A stretch of DNA of 56,418 bases from an uncultured bacterium (GCA_947175015.1 CAMWLE010000009.1:1-56418), one strand, 5' to 3'; positions 16,338 to 24,513 are shown, counted from the first letter of the stretch. Numbers and translations: made by a program. The notes: a model not told the origin generated them from the letters alone.

Positions 16338-17918
16338 ATGGGAACATATTTAAATCCCGGAAATCAAGGGTTCCAGGAAATTTTGCAGTCGGACTATGTG
16401 GACAAAACCGGTCTGATTGCAGTGGTTAATAAAACTGTGGGAACAATGGAGAAACTGACCTGTATCAGTAGGCCGAGGCGTTTTGGCAAGTCTTACGCGG
16501 CGAAGATGCTGTGTGCGTATTATGACTGTTCCTGTGATTCCCATGCGCTCTTTGACGATAAGGAGATTGCGCGGACACCGGGATATTTGGAACACTTGAA
16601 CCAGTATCATGTTATTAATATTGATGTTACGAGTTTTCTTTCGCTGGCTCAAAGAAAAGGAGTTCCGCTTCAAGATGTGCCCAATATGATCACTGACGCA
16701 GTCCAGACTGAATTAGGGGAACTTTATCCCGAGTGTGTAAGGGATAATCTTACGGACAGCCTGATACGCTGTGTGGACAGGACAGGCAGAAGTTTTATCG
16801 TTATTATTGATGAATGGGATGCTCTGATCCGAGAAGCGAAAGAAGATCTTGTGGCGCAGAAACGTTATCTAAATCTTTTGCGAGAATGGTTTAAGAATAA
16901 CAGTTTTACGCCGCAGGTTGTAGCGGCGGCGTATATGACGGGAATCCTGCCGATCAAGAAGGACGGTTCCCAGTCGGCAATTTCGGATTTTATAGAATAT
17001 CCGATTCTTGATCCGGATGGATTTGCGGAGTATACTGGTTTTACGGAAGGTGAAGTAAGACGGCTGTGTGAAAAGTACGGGATGAACTTTGAGGATGCCA
17101 GAAAATGGTATGACGGGTATGATTTTCCGGATATCGGGGCAATTTATAATCCCTATTCGGTCATGATGGCGATGAGGAAGAAACGTTTTGACTCTTACTG
17201 GCAGAAGACTTCAGCGGCGGAATCGCTGATGACGTATATCAACATGGATTTTGAAGGACTGCAGGAAATCATTGCGCGGCTGATAGCGGGTGAAGAAATT
17301 GAGGTCAGAACTAACAGGTTTGCCAATGACTTTGAGACATTCCGGAGCAGGGATGATGTGTTGACGCTGCTGATCCATCTGGGCTATCTTACCTGGAATA
17401 GGGAAGATGGAACGGCGCATATCCCAAATGAAGAGGTACGGATGGAGTTTGAAGAGATCCTTGAAGGGACGGGAGTAAGCAGGAAATGGATAGAACTGAT
17501 TGGTCGTTCCCGGAAGCTTCTGGAGGATACGATTGCAGGCAATGCAGAGGCAGTGGCTAAAGCGATAGAAGAGATACGCGGCACACAGTATGCGCCTACT
17601 TTCTATAACGATGAACAGGCGCTGCGGTATGTGATTAAGTTTGCGTATATTGCGGCGGTTGACCAGTATCTGAAGGTTGAAGAGCTTCCATCAGGGAAAG
17701 GGATTGCGGATGTGGTGTACCTGCCGAAACCAAAATCACTGCTCCCGGCGCTGGTTGTAGAACTGAAATGGAATAAGTCTTCTGAGGGAGCGATTCAACA
17801 GGTTAAGGAAAGAAATTATCCCGCAGTATTGAAGGATTATGGCGGTGAGATTGTGATTGTCGGGATCAGTTATGATGCGAAGAAGAAAGATCACAGATGT
17901 GTGATTGAGAGGGTATGA
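16338..17918 (+). CDS. AAA-ATPase-like protein with PD-(D/E)XK nuclease domain, copy A
   Basis: 526 aa from ATG 16338 (GGAGGG 7 bases ahead). The N-terminal part is the AAA-ATPase-like domain of this family: FQEILQSDYVDKTGLI, the P-loop variant SRPRRFGKS (about residues 44-52), and the Walker B-like IVIIDEWDAL near residue 160. A middle segment has KWYDGYDF and the conserved IYNPYSV. The C-terminus is a PD-(D/E)XK fold with GIADVVYLP and ALVVELKWNKS, whose D, E and K are the expected catalytic residues. The family is very abundant in gut Firmicutes and Bacteroidetes, often in many copies, and its role is not settled. It is not in an operon. It shares only the family signature with the second copy at 40733-42424. 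Confidence 0.85.
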   Translation: MGTYLNPGNQGFQEILQSDYVDKTGLIAVVNKTVGTMEKLTCISRPRRFGKSYAAKMLCAYYDCSCDSHALFDDKEIARTPGYLEHLNQYHVINIDVTSFLSLAQRKGVPLQDVPNMITDAVQTELGELYPECVRDNLTDSLIRCVDRTGRSFIVIIDEWDALIREAKEDLVAQKRYLNLLREWFKNNSFTPQVVAAAYMTGILPIKKDGSQSAISDFIEYPILDPDGFAEYTGFTEGEVRRLCEKYGMNFEDARKWYDGYDFPDIGAIYNPYSVMMAMRKKRFDSYWQKTSAAESLMTYINMDFEGLQEIIARLIAGEEIEVRTNRFANDFETFRSRDDVLTLLIHLGYLTWNREDGTAHIPNEEVRMEFEEILEGTGVSRKWIELIGRSRKLLEDTIAGNAEAVAKAIEEIRGTQYAPTFYNDEQALRYVIKFAYIAAVDQYLKVEELPSGKGIADVVYLPKPKSLLPALVVELKWNKSSEGAIQQVKERNYPAVLKDYGGEIVIVGISYDAKKKDHRCVIERV

Positions 17919-18057
17919 CAAAAAAGAAATTATAGAAAAAGCCAGGCAGTTGCTTGGGGTATATTTATATCACATTATAGAGAACCTTTGCTGGTATATG
18001 CAGACCAGTAGGAAAAATTTGTATATACCCATTAAAAAAGAATATTTCGGATGATAG

Positions 18058-18086
18058 TACCTCCAGGAAGAAGAATCCCGGAGGTA
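18058..18086 (+). promoter_or_regulatory. Hairpin over the Shine-Dalgarno of the small membrane gene
   Basis: TACCTCC (18058-18064) pairs perfectly with GGAGGTA (18080-18086) across a 15-base loop. The right arm is the ribosome binding site of the ATG at 18092, so the hairpin would block initiation. Confidence 0.5.
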
Positions 18087-18091
18087 TTATT

Positions 18092-18223
18092 ATGGTTACG
18101 GATTTTAACAGGAAGCAGATGTTTCGCAGGCAGTATGTTCAGATGGCTGTGCTTTGTTCAGGTGTAGGCCTTTTTGCCGCTTTTGCGGCGGCAGTCTATC
18201 CCTTCTTCCATCCTGTAGTCTGA
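18092..18223 (+). CDS. Small single-span membrane protein, 43 aa
   Basis: A short frame with a strong ribosome binding site (GGAGG, 7-8 bases before ATG). It encodes a basic N-terminus (MVTDFNRKQMFRRQYVQ) followed by a hydrophobic helix (MAVLCSGVGLFAAFAAAV, about residues 18-35) and a short tail ending in FHPVV. The pattern fits a small inner-membrane protein with the N-terminus inside. It is isolated between the AAA/nuclease gene and the copper operon. The overlap of its Shine-Dalgarno with an inverted repeat suggests translational control. No homologue recognised. A chance frame is possible, but the combination of ribosome binding site and membrane segment argues for a real gene. Confidence 0.55.
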   Translation: MVTDFNRKQMFRRQYVQMAVLCSGVGLFAAFAAAVYPFFHPVV

Positions 18224-18295
18224 TTTTCCAGTCTTGATAATCGCATGAACCCCTATATATCTTACAGGTATCCTACAGTACTTTATCCCTATTTA

Positions 18296-18442
18296 AATGA
18301 CATTGCGGAGTGAATCAATGTCATTTACTTAAGGCTTTTCATCCCATGTTGTTTGATGGTACAAATGAATTATTCAGGGTTTTGAATACTATTTATAAGG
18401 CAACGATTGCTTAAGTAAATGACATTGGGAGTGAACAGTAAC
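18296..18442. repeat. Composite palindromic element before the copper operon
   Basis: AATGACATTG (18296-18305) and CAATGTCATT (18316-18325) form a 10-bp inverted repeat. A 17-bp perfect inverted repeat joins 18317-18333 with 18410-18426. AATGACATTG followed by GGAGTGAA occurs as a direct repeat at 18296 and 18418. The right end GGAGTGAACAGTAA (18428-18441) is identical to the end of the repeat at 5861-5930. No coding capacity. It looks like a small non-autonomous repeat of the same broad family. Confidence 0.6.
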
Positions 18443-18480
18443 AATAAGAGAGCAGAATGGGCAAATGGGTATGAAAACAC

Positions 18481-18540
18481 TTGACAAATACCCTGTGGGG
18501 GTATAATATAATAGAGAACAGAATACCCTGCGGGGGTATA
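18481..18540 (+). promoter_or_regulatory. Copper-responsive promoter with two CsoR boxes
   Basis: Two near-identical palindromes, ATACCCTGTGGGGGTATA (18488-18505) and ATACCCTGCGGGGGTATA (18523-18540), match the known CsoR operator pattern. TTGACA at 18481-18486 serves as -35, and TATAAT occurs at 18502-18507 (15-base spacer) and again at 18507-18512 (20-base spacer). Operator 1 fills the spacer, so bound CsoR would block the polymerase; copper binding would release it. Confidence 0.85.
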
Positions 18541-18656
18541 GCGCATAAGGTGATGAATGGGAGTGATAGTTGGAAAAATATGGTGTCAAATGAAAAATAG
18601 ATAAATATAAAAATAGAGAAAATATATATGGAAATCATAGAAAGGATGGACAGAAA

Positions 18657-19016
18657 ATGTCAAAATATACTACGGACAATGCTATCAATCAGGAACTTGA
18701 GAATGGAAATCTGACTGCGGAAGAAGCAGGTTGCTGCCATAAAAAGACGACACCCAGAGGGGAGCAGGAACTGAAACAGTTAAAAAATCGTCTGAGCCGG
18801 ATGGCAGGACAGTTGAATGGTATTGGGAAGATGTTGGATGAGAACCGTTACTGCGGAGATATTTTGATTCAGGTGGCGGCGGTGGAGAGTGCATTGCAGT
18901 CTTTTGCGTATCTGATTTTGCAAGATCATATGGAAACCTGCGTGGTGGACGAGATACAAAAAGGAAATACCGCAGTGGTAGGGGAAGTAGTAGAACTGGT
19001 GAAGAAATTTATGTGA
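18657..19016 (+). CDS. csoR: CsoR-family copper-sensing repressor
   Basis: 119 aa, all-helical DUF156/CsoR repressor that binds Cu(I) and then leaves its operator. The copper ligands are present with the exact CsoR spacing: C66 (YCGD), H91 and C95 (HMETC). The core KQLKNRLSRMAGQLNGIGKMLDENRYC and ESALQSFAYLILQDHMETCV is canonical. The N-terminus is longer than usual and carries an extra Cys-Cys-His (GCCHKK, residues 25-30) that could bind metal. Two CsoR boxes lie upstream and copA starts 64 bases downstream, so this is an autoregulated copper operon. AAAGGATGG lies before the ATG. Confidence 0.93.
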   Translation: MSKYTTDNAINQELENGNLTAEEAGCCHKKTTPRGEQELKQLKNRLSRMAGQLNGIGKMLDENRYCGDILIQVAAVESALQSFAYLILQDHMETCVVDEIQKGNTAVVGEVVELVKKFM

Positions 19017-19080
19017 ACTGAAACGAAGATAGTGAATGGAAAAAGAACTAGAAACGGAACTGGAATAGGAGGATTATATA

Positions 19081-22000
19081 ATGAAGGAACGTTATCATAT
19101 TTCGGGTATGACTTGCTCAGCCTGTTCCGCTCATGTGGAGAAAGCGGTGAACAAGTTGGCGGGAATGGAGAAGGCTTCCGTGAATCTGCTGACGGAAACC
19201 ATGGAGGCTGTATATGAGGATGGGGTGCTGAACTCATCGCAGATTATAGCGGCTGTAGAGAAGGCGGGCTATGGTGCAGCGCTGATTGCGGAGAATAAAG
19301 GAAAGCAGGAAAGAGAGAATAGTAACAGGAAAATAGAGAACAGTGGTCAGGGAGCAGGGGCATCCTGTAGTGTATCCGGCGGAACCGTTTGCGGCAGGGG
19401 GGCATCAGACAGAGGCAGTCTGCAAAGTAAGGCCAGGGAAGAAGCAAGGGCCATGAGATGGCGGCTGGGGATTTCCATTGCTTTCCTGTTGCCGTTAATG
19501 TATGTCGCTATGTACCATATGTATAATGAATGGTTTGGGATTCCCATTCCCCAATTTGTACACAGAACTATGCATGGCAATGAAAATGCTATGACCTTTG
19601 CCATGACACAGTTTATTTTGCTTTTGCCCATTCTTTATATGAACCGGAAATTTTTTGCGGTAGGTTTTAAGACATTGCGGCATTTATCTCCCAATATGGA
19701 TAGTCTGATTGCGTTGGGGGCATCGGCGGCCATTGGCTATGGCGTTTTTGCCATGTATCGCATCAGTTATGGGTTGGGGCATGGGGATTTGGCATTGGTG
19801 GAGCAATATTCTCACGATTTATATTTTGAGTCCGCAGGAATGATATTGACTTTGATCACGGTGGGAAAATATCTGGAGAGCCGATCCAAGGGCAAGACCA
19901 GTGAAGCAATCACAAAGCTGATGGATTTGTCGCCTAAAACGGCCATATTGCTTACAGAAGAGGGACAGGAGGTGGAAATCCCTACGGAGGAGTTATTGGC
20001 AGGGGATATTTTTCTGGTGAAGCCGGGAAGCCTGGTACCGGTGGATGGAACAGTCATCGAGGGCAATTCCAGTGTGGATGAGGCCGCCATCACAGGAGAG
20101 AGCGTTCCGGTGGAAAAGCAGGAGGGAGACAAAGTGGTGTCTGCCACAGTAAATAAGGCTGGATTCCTGAAATGCAGGGCGGACAGAGTCGGGGAGGATA
20201 CCACGTTATCTCAAATTATTCGTCTGGTGGAGGAAGCCAGTGCCAGCAAAGCTCCGATTGCACAGCTTGCGGATAAGGTGGCCGGGGTGTTTGTGCCGGT
20301 GGTCATTGGCATTGCGCTGGTGACGCTTTTTGTATGGCTTTTGGCAGGAGCGGGAGCGGAATTTGCTGTTTCTACGGCAATTGCAGTGTTGGTGATTTCC
20401 TGTCCCTGTGCGCTGGGACTTGCGACCCCGGTGGCGATTATGGTGGGAACCGGTGTGGGCGCCGGGGCAGGTATCCTGATAAAGTCCGGTGAAGCACTGC
20501 AGCAGGCAAGAGAGATTGACACAGTGGTTATGGATAAGACAGGAACCATTACGGCAGGAAAGTTAAAAGTAATGGAGACCAGTGTCTTTGTGCCGGACAT
20601 GGCGATTGGCAGTCTGGTAAAGATTGCGGCGGCATTGGAGAAAAAAAGCGAGCACCCGCTGGCAGAAGCGGTGGTAGAATATGCCGCATCCAGAAAATTA
20701 TCTGTGCCCAAGGTACGGGATTTCAGGGCGGTATTTGGCCGCGGTGTGGAAGGTGTGCTGGCAGAGGACATTCCGCCGCAGCCGATGGCGGATTTTTCGG
20801 AAGAAGCACAGAACTTGGTTGGTATGCAGGATACGGATGCACTCTCTTATTTTGGAGCGGAGGGTGATGGAAGGGGGATGAAAGATGGACCTGTGGCGAT
20901 TACAGCTCTGGAAGGGAATGGAATAGGAACAGGAAAGAAAACAGCTCCGAGTGAAGTACAGATTGTAATACAGGCAAATGACAGCATACGAAAGGGCAGC
21001 CGGAAAGTGTCTGTACAGGAGAGGCAGGCAGTATTGGCTCGCAGGGATGCGGGAGCGAAAGCAGGTACAAAATATTTTGTTGGAAATCAGCCTTTCCTGG
21101 AGGAAAATGGCATAACCATTAACCGAGATGTGCTGCAGGGAATAGAAAGGCTTGCGGATGAGGGGATGACCCCATTGTTGGTGGCGGAGGAAGGCCGTTT
21201 CCTGGGGGTAATTGGTGTGGCGGATGAGGTGAAGTCCACGTCCAGGGAGGCTATACGGAAATTAAAAGAAATGGGCATCCATGTGGTAATGCTGACCGGA
21301 GATAACAAAAGGACTGCGGAGGCAGTCAGGAGTCGCCTTGATATCGAGGAAGTGGTGGCAGAGGTATTGCCCCAGGATAAGGAAAAGAAGATCAGCGCTC
21401 TTCAGGCGGCCGGACATAAGGTGGCTATGATTGGGGACGGCATTAATGATGCACCTGCGTTGGCAGCAGCGGATGTGGGAATGGCCATTGGTGCGGGGAC
21501 AGACGTGGCCATGGAGAGTGCGGACATTATACTGATGAAGAGTGATTTGAGAGATGCGGTGACAGCAGTTCGCCTCAGTCGTGCCGTCATACGCAATATT
21601 AAACAAAATTTGTTTTGGGCATTTTTTTATAATGCAATAGGTATTCCCTTAGCGGCCGGTTTGTGGTATCCTATGTTTGGAGTGAAATTAAATCCTATGT
21701 TCGGTGCGGCTGCCATGAGCCTGAGCAGTATTTTCGTGGTGGGGAATGCATTGAGACTTAAGGGCTTTAAGAGTACTTTCCGGCAGACCAATGACAGAAA
21801 GGGTGGGAAAAGCGCAGAAGATGTACAGCCTGAAGAAGACGGGGCGTGTGTAGAAGAAACACAGTCCGCAGAAGAGAAGGCGTGTATGGCAGGCAGGGAA
21901 ACAACAGAAGCAATTACAACAGAACAATTAACAACGAAAACAATAGCAGCAGAAAGGAAGAAAATTATGGAAAAAATAATGAAAATCGATGGAATGATGT

Positions 22001-22185
22001 GTGCACATTGTACAGGAAGGGTACAGAAGGCACTGGAAGCGGTGGAAGGTGTCAGTGCCGTTACCATGAGCCTGGAAGAGAAGACGGCATTGGTGACGCT
22101 TGGGGCGGAAGTTGCGGATGAAGTATTGTCGGCGGCAGTAACAGAGGCCGGCTACGAGGTGAAAGAAATTACTGTGCAGCAGTAA
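19081..22185 (+). CDS. copA: Cu(I)-exporting P1B-type ATPase CopA with fused C-terminal CopZ-like domain
   Basis: 1034 aa. It exports Cu(I) across the membrane using ATP. N-terminal heavy-metal domain with GMTCSACSAHV (residues 6-16), a Gly/Ser/Asn-rich linker, about eight membrane helices, the CPC motif at 441-443 (SCPCALGLATP), phosphorylation motif D485-KTGT, SEHPLAEA, and the hinge GDGINDAPALAAADVG. The nucleotide-binding part contains an unusual insert of about 100 residues (roughly 560-670). After the last helices a charged linker leads to a second heavy-metal domain at 963-1034 with GMMCAHCTGRV. That end looks like a CopZ chaperone joined in frame and may also be made separately from ATG 21967. 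AGGAGGA lies 8 bases before the ATG. Most copA proteins have about 750-850 residues. Confidence 0.95.
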   Translation: MKERYHISGMTCSACSAHVEKAVNKLAGMEKASVNLLTETMEAVYEDGVLNSSQIIAAVEKAGYGAALIAENKGKQERENSNRKIENSGQGAGASCSVSGGTVCGRGASDRGSLQSKAREEARAMRWRLGISIAFLLPLMYVAMYHMYNEWFGIPIPQFVHRTMHGNENAMTFAMTQFILLLPILYMNRKFFAVGFKTLRHLSPNMDSLIALGASAAIGYGVFAMYRISYGLGHGDLALVEQYSHDLYFESAGMILTLITVGKYLESRSKGKTSEAITKLMDLSPKTAILLTEEGQEVEIPTEELLAGDIFLVKPGSLVPVDGTVIEGNSSVDEAAITGESVPVEKQEGDKVVSATVNKAGFLKCRADRVGEDTTLSQIIRLVEEASASKAPIAQLADKVAGVFVPVVIGIALVTLFVWLLAGAGAEFAVSTAIAVLVISCPCALGLATPVAIMVGTGVGAGAGILIKSGEALQQAREIDTVVMDKTGTITAGKLKVMETSVFVPDMAIGSLVKIAAALEKKSEHPLAEAVVEYAASRKLSVPKVRDFRAVFGRGVEGVLAEDIPPQPMADFSEEAQNLVGMQDTDALSYFGAEGDGRGMKDGPVAITALEGNGIGTGKKTAPSEVQIVIQANDSIRKGSRKVSVQERQAVLARRDAGAKAGTKYFVGNQPFLEENGITINRDVLQGIERLADEGMTPLLVAEEGRFLGVIGVADEVKSTSREAIRKLKEMGIHVVMLTGDNKRTAEAVRSRLDIEEVVAEVLPQDKEKKISALQAAGHKVAMIGDGINDAPALAAADVGMAIGAGTDVAMESADIILMKSDLRDAVTAVRLSRAVIRNIKQNLFWAFFYNAIGIPLAAGLWYPMFGVKLNPMFGAAAMSLSSIFVVGNALRLKGFKSTFRQTNDRKGGKSAEDVQPEEDGACVEETQSAEEKACMAGRETTEAITTEQLTTKTIAAERKKIMEKIMKIDGMMCAHCTGRVQKALEAVEGVSAVTMSLEEKTALVTLGAEVADEVLSAAVTEAGYEVKEITVQQ
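21967..22185 (+). other. Internal start for a free CopZ-like copper chaperone
   Basis: Inside copA, in the same frame, ATG 21967 follows AGGAAG by 6 bases. From here a complete 72-residue heavy-metal domain (KIDGMMCAHCTGRVQKALEA to the stop) could be translated alone. The region just before (21850-21960) is low-complexity linker. Separate production is inference; the fusion itself is read directly. Confidence 0.45.
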
Positions 22186-22199
22186 GGAAGTGAAGAGAA

Positions 22200-23357
22200 A
22201 TGAAAAATAAATTATTTTACGGATTGTTTATTGTTTATGCCATTATGGTGGTATTTATTCTCTATGTCAACGGGGTGTTTTCGGGAAATGTGACATCTGT
22301 CAGCAACTTGTTGATCAATGGTATTTTTCTGGCGATCATTGGGATTCTGTTCGTGATATCGGCTGCAGGTTTTCTGCAGCTGAATCGCTTAACGGATGAT
22401 TTGCAAAGGGTGAGCGGTGCATTGCAGACAGAATATAAGGAAGCGGGCAATAAGAATATCTGGGCTTCTTTGCAGGATAAGAAGGACGTTTTTGAGGATG
22501 AAAATCTTCGGACTGCTTTTGCAAAGTATCGTATGCGGGTGCGCAGCAGCCGCGTAGGAAAGAGGTATGCCAATACCTGTGATATCGAAGATTATGTAAA
22601 CGAGGAATTGTTGGATAAAGTAGGGTGCAGTTATTTTAATTCCGGCATTTCCGGCACTATGACAGGTCTGGGTATTTTGGGAACTTTCATTGGATTGTCA
22701 CTGGGGCTGGGTTCCTTCAGCGGGGATGATATTTATACGATTTCCGATAATGTGGGTCCTCTTCTGTCCGGTATGAAGGTGGCGTTCCACACCTCTGTGT
22801 ATGGTATCATTTTTTCACTGATATTTAATTTTGTCTATCGCAGTATTATGGCGGATGCCTACGGAAAGTTGAATTCTTTTCTGGACGTTTTCAGGCAGTG
22901 CGCTATGCCTCCCACTGGTTCCGGTGACGAAAATACCGCTGCGATGCTGGTGTACCAGGCAAATACTGCAAATTACATAAAGCAGCTTCTGGATATGGCT
23001 AAGGGTCAGTCTGAGCTTCAGACAAGGGCGCTGAACCACATGGCAGAGCATTTTCTGGAACAGCTGGAGACCATTATGGGAACGCAGTTGAGAGGGGTAG
23101 GAGATACTTTGCAGGCTGTGATGCGTGCGCAGAATGTGGAAGCGGAGAGCAACAGGATTGTGCTGGAGGCGGCGAGGAATTTAGTGGAGTCCAACCGGAA
23201 AATGCAGGAATCTCTGGAGTTTATGCTGGACAGACAAGAGATGTTTGCAAAAGAGCTGGCGGAACAGAAGGAGACACTTGTTGCTGCATGTGATGAGATT
23301 AGCCGTGATGTCAGCAATCAGTTGTACACCTTTGAGCAGATGAAAGAATTGGTGTGA
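22200..23357 (+). CDS. MotA/TolQ/ExbB-like proton-channel protein (ZorA-like)
   Basis: 385 aa. Two N-terminal helices (LFYGLFIVYAIMVVFILYV and LLINGIFLAIIGILFVISAAGFL), a cytoplasmic loop, then the MotA/ExbB channel core: YFNSGISGTMTGLGILGTFIGLSLGL and LLSGMKVAFHTSVYGIIFSLIFNFVY at about residues 145-210. The remaining 170 residues are a long helical, coiled-coil tail (LNHMAEHFLEQLETIMG and following). MotA-type proteins form pentamers around two MotB-type subunits and convert ion flow into rotation or force. The long tail resembles ZorA of Zorya anti-phage systems rather than flagellar MotA. The start is 14 bases behind copA, so it belongs to the copper operon. The role is unknown. Confidence 0.8.
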   Translation: MKNKLFYGLFIVYAIMVVFILYVNGVFSGNVTSVSNLLINGIFLAIIGILFVISAAGFLQLNRLTDDLQRVSGALQTEYKEAGNKNIWASLQDKKDVFEDENLRTAFAKYRMRVRSSRVGKRYANTCDIEDYVNEELLDKVGCSYFNSGISGTMTGLGILGTFIGLSLGLGSFSGDDIYTISDNVGPLLSGMKVAFHTSVYGIIFSLIFNFVYRSIMADAYGKLNSFLDVFRQCAMPPTGSGDENTAAMLVYQANTANYIKQLLDMAKGQSELQTRALNHMAEHFLEQLETIMGTQLRGVGDTLQAVMRAQNVEAESNRIVLEAARNLVESNRKMQESLEFMLDRQEMFAKELAEQKETLVAACDEISRDVSNQLYTFEQMKELV

Positions 23358-23358
23358 A

Positions 23359-23415
23359 GGAAATGATGATCTTCTAAGTCAGCAAAGTACACTGACTAAG
23401 AAAATCTTCATTTCC
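23359..23415 (+). promoter_or_regulatory. Long stem-loop between the two motor genes
   Basis: Positions 23359-23382 pair with 23392-23415, 21 of 24 positions complementary, with a 9-base loop. It begins directly after the stop codon of the MotA-like gene. It could protect or limit the upstream mRNA. Confidence 0.6.
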
Positions 23416-23425
23416 GGAAGAACGC

Positions 23426-23447
23426 AAGCGAACAAGTTCGCTTTTTT
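23426..23447 (+). terminator. Intrinsic terminator-like hairpin between the motor genes
   Basis: AAGCGAAC and GTTCGCTT form a tight hairpin followed by TTTT, 27 bases before the next start codon. Partial termination here would lower expression of the MotB-like gene relative to the MotA-like gene. Confidence 0.55.
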
Positions 23448-23474
23448 GGCAGCGTGATTGTTAGGGGGTTGTAT

Positions 23475-24464
23475 ATGAAGGCAAAACGAAAGAATAGAGA
23501 GGCATTTGCGGAACATAGTTATTGGCAGTCCTATTCGGATATGATGGCGGCGCTTCTGCTGATATTTGTGCTGATCATTGCCATTACACTTGCCATTTAC
23601 AAGCAGAAGACGACGGATCTGGATCAGGCCCGGGTAGATTTGGCGCAGTCTCAGGATCATTTGAGCGCGACACAGAAGGAATTAGACGATGCAATGAAAA
23701 ATCTGGAAGAATATAAAGCAGCCATTGAAAAGTCTAATGAAGAGCTGGCAAGTTCCCTGGCGGAGCTGCAGTTGGCATATGCAAATGCGGCGTTGACCCA
23801 GGATGAGCTGAACAAAGCTTATCTGGAAATCGAGAACGGACAAAAGGAATTAAGTATTGCACAAGGGGAATTGAATGCGGCACAACAGGAATTGAGTACC
23901 ACCAGGCAGGAGCTGGAAAATATCGTTGGTATCCGAACGGACATTATCGGAGCGCTTCAGGCAACATTTAACAATTCCAGCATGAGTGTGGATTCCAGAA
24001 CAGGTTCTATTACTTTCTCATCGGACTTGTTATTTCGTTACAATAGTGCTACACTGTCTTCTGACAGCCAGAAGACGCTGAAAGAAATCATTCCCATGTA
24101 CCTGGATGTGTTATTACAGGATCGTTTCCGCGAGTACATAGCAGAAATTATTATTGAGGGGCATACGGATACCGATGGCACTTACAAGGAAAATATGGAT
24201 TTGTCCTATCAGAGAGCATATTCCGTGGCACAATTCTGTCTGAATTCTAAAAATGGTCTCAGTGAAGAAAAGATAGAAGAATTGATGCTATTGCTCACTG
24301 TTAACGGACGTTCTTTTAGTCAGCCCATCTATGAAAATGATGCGTCAGGGCGGCCCACGGATAAAGTGGATATGGCAGCGTCCAGACGTGTGGAGATTAA
24401 GTTCCGTTTAAAGGAAGACGAAATGATAGAAAAAATATCGGAGATACTGAACCAGAGACAATAA
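23475..24464 (+). CDS. MotB/OmpA-like motor protein (ZorB-like)
   Basis: 329 aa from ATG 23475 (AGGGGG 6 bases ahead). The single N-terminal helix contains the functional aspartate: YWQSYSDMMAALLLIFVLIIAI (about residues 16-37). Residues 45-150 are a heptad-rich coiled coil with repeated QxELxxAxxEL units. Residues about 170-325 are an OmpA/MotB domain with the conserved IIIEGHTDTDGTYKENMDLSYQRA that binds peptidoglycan, and MAASRRVEIKFRLK at the end. Together with the MotA-like protein it should form an ion-driven stator anchored to the wall. No ZorC, ZorD or ZorE gene follows; two terminators and then clpB do. The biological role is open. Confidence 0.85.
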   Translation: MKAKRKNREAFAEHSYWQSYSDMMAALLLIFVLIIAITLAIYKQKTTDLDQARVDLAQSQDHLSATQKELDDAMKNLEEYKAAIEKSNEELASSLAELQLAYANAALTQDELNKAYLEIENGQKELSIAQGELNAAQQELSTTRQELENIVGIRTDIIGALQATFNNSSMSVDSRTGSITFSSDLLFRYNSATLSSDSQKTLKEIIPMYLDVLLQDRFREYIAEIIIEGHTDTDGTYKENMDLSYQRAYSVAQFCLNSKNGLSEEKIEELMLLLTVNGRSFSQPIYENDASGRPTDKVDMAASRRVEIKFRLKEDEMIEKISEILNQRQ

Positions 24465-24470
24465 GGTGGA

Positions 24471-24513
24471 AAAGCTGCTGTTCCTGCGGTAGCCGCAATG
24501 GAACGGCAGCTTT
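24471..24513 (+). terminator. Terminator of the copper/motor operon
   Basis: AAAGCTGCTGTTCC pairs with GGAACGGCAGCTTT (one T-G pair) around an inner small hairpin; T-rich sequence follows. It lies 6 bases behind the stop codon. Confidence 0.75.
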
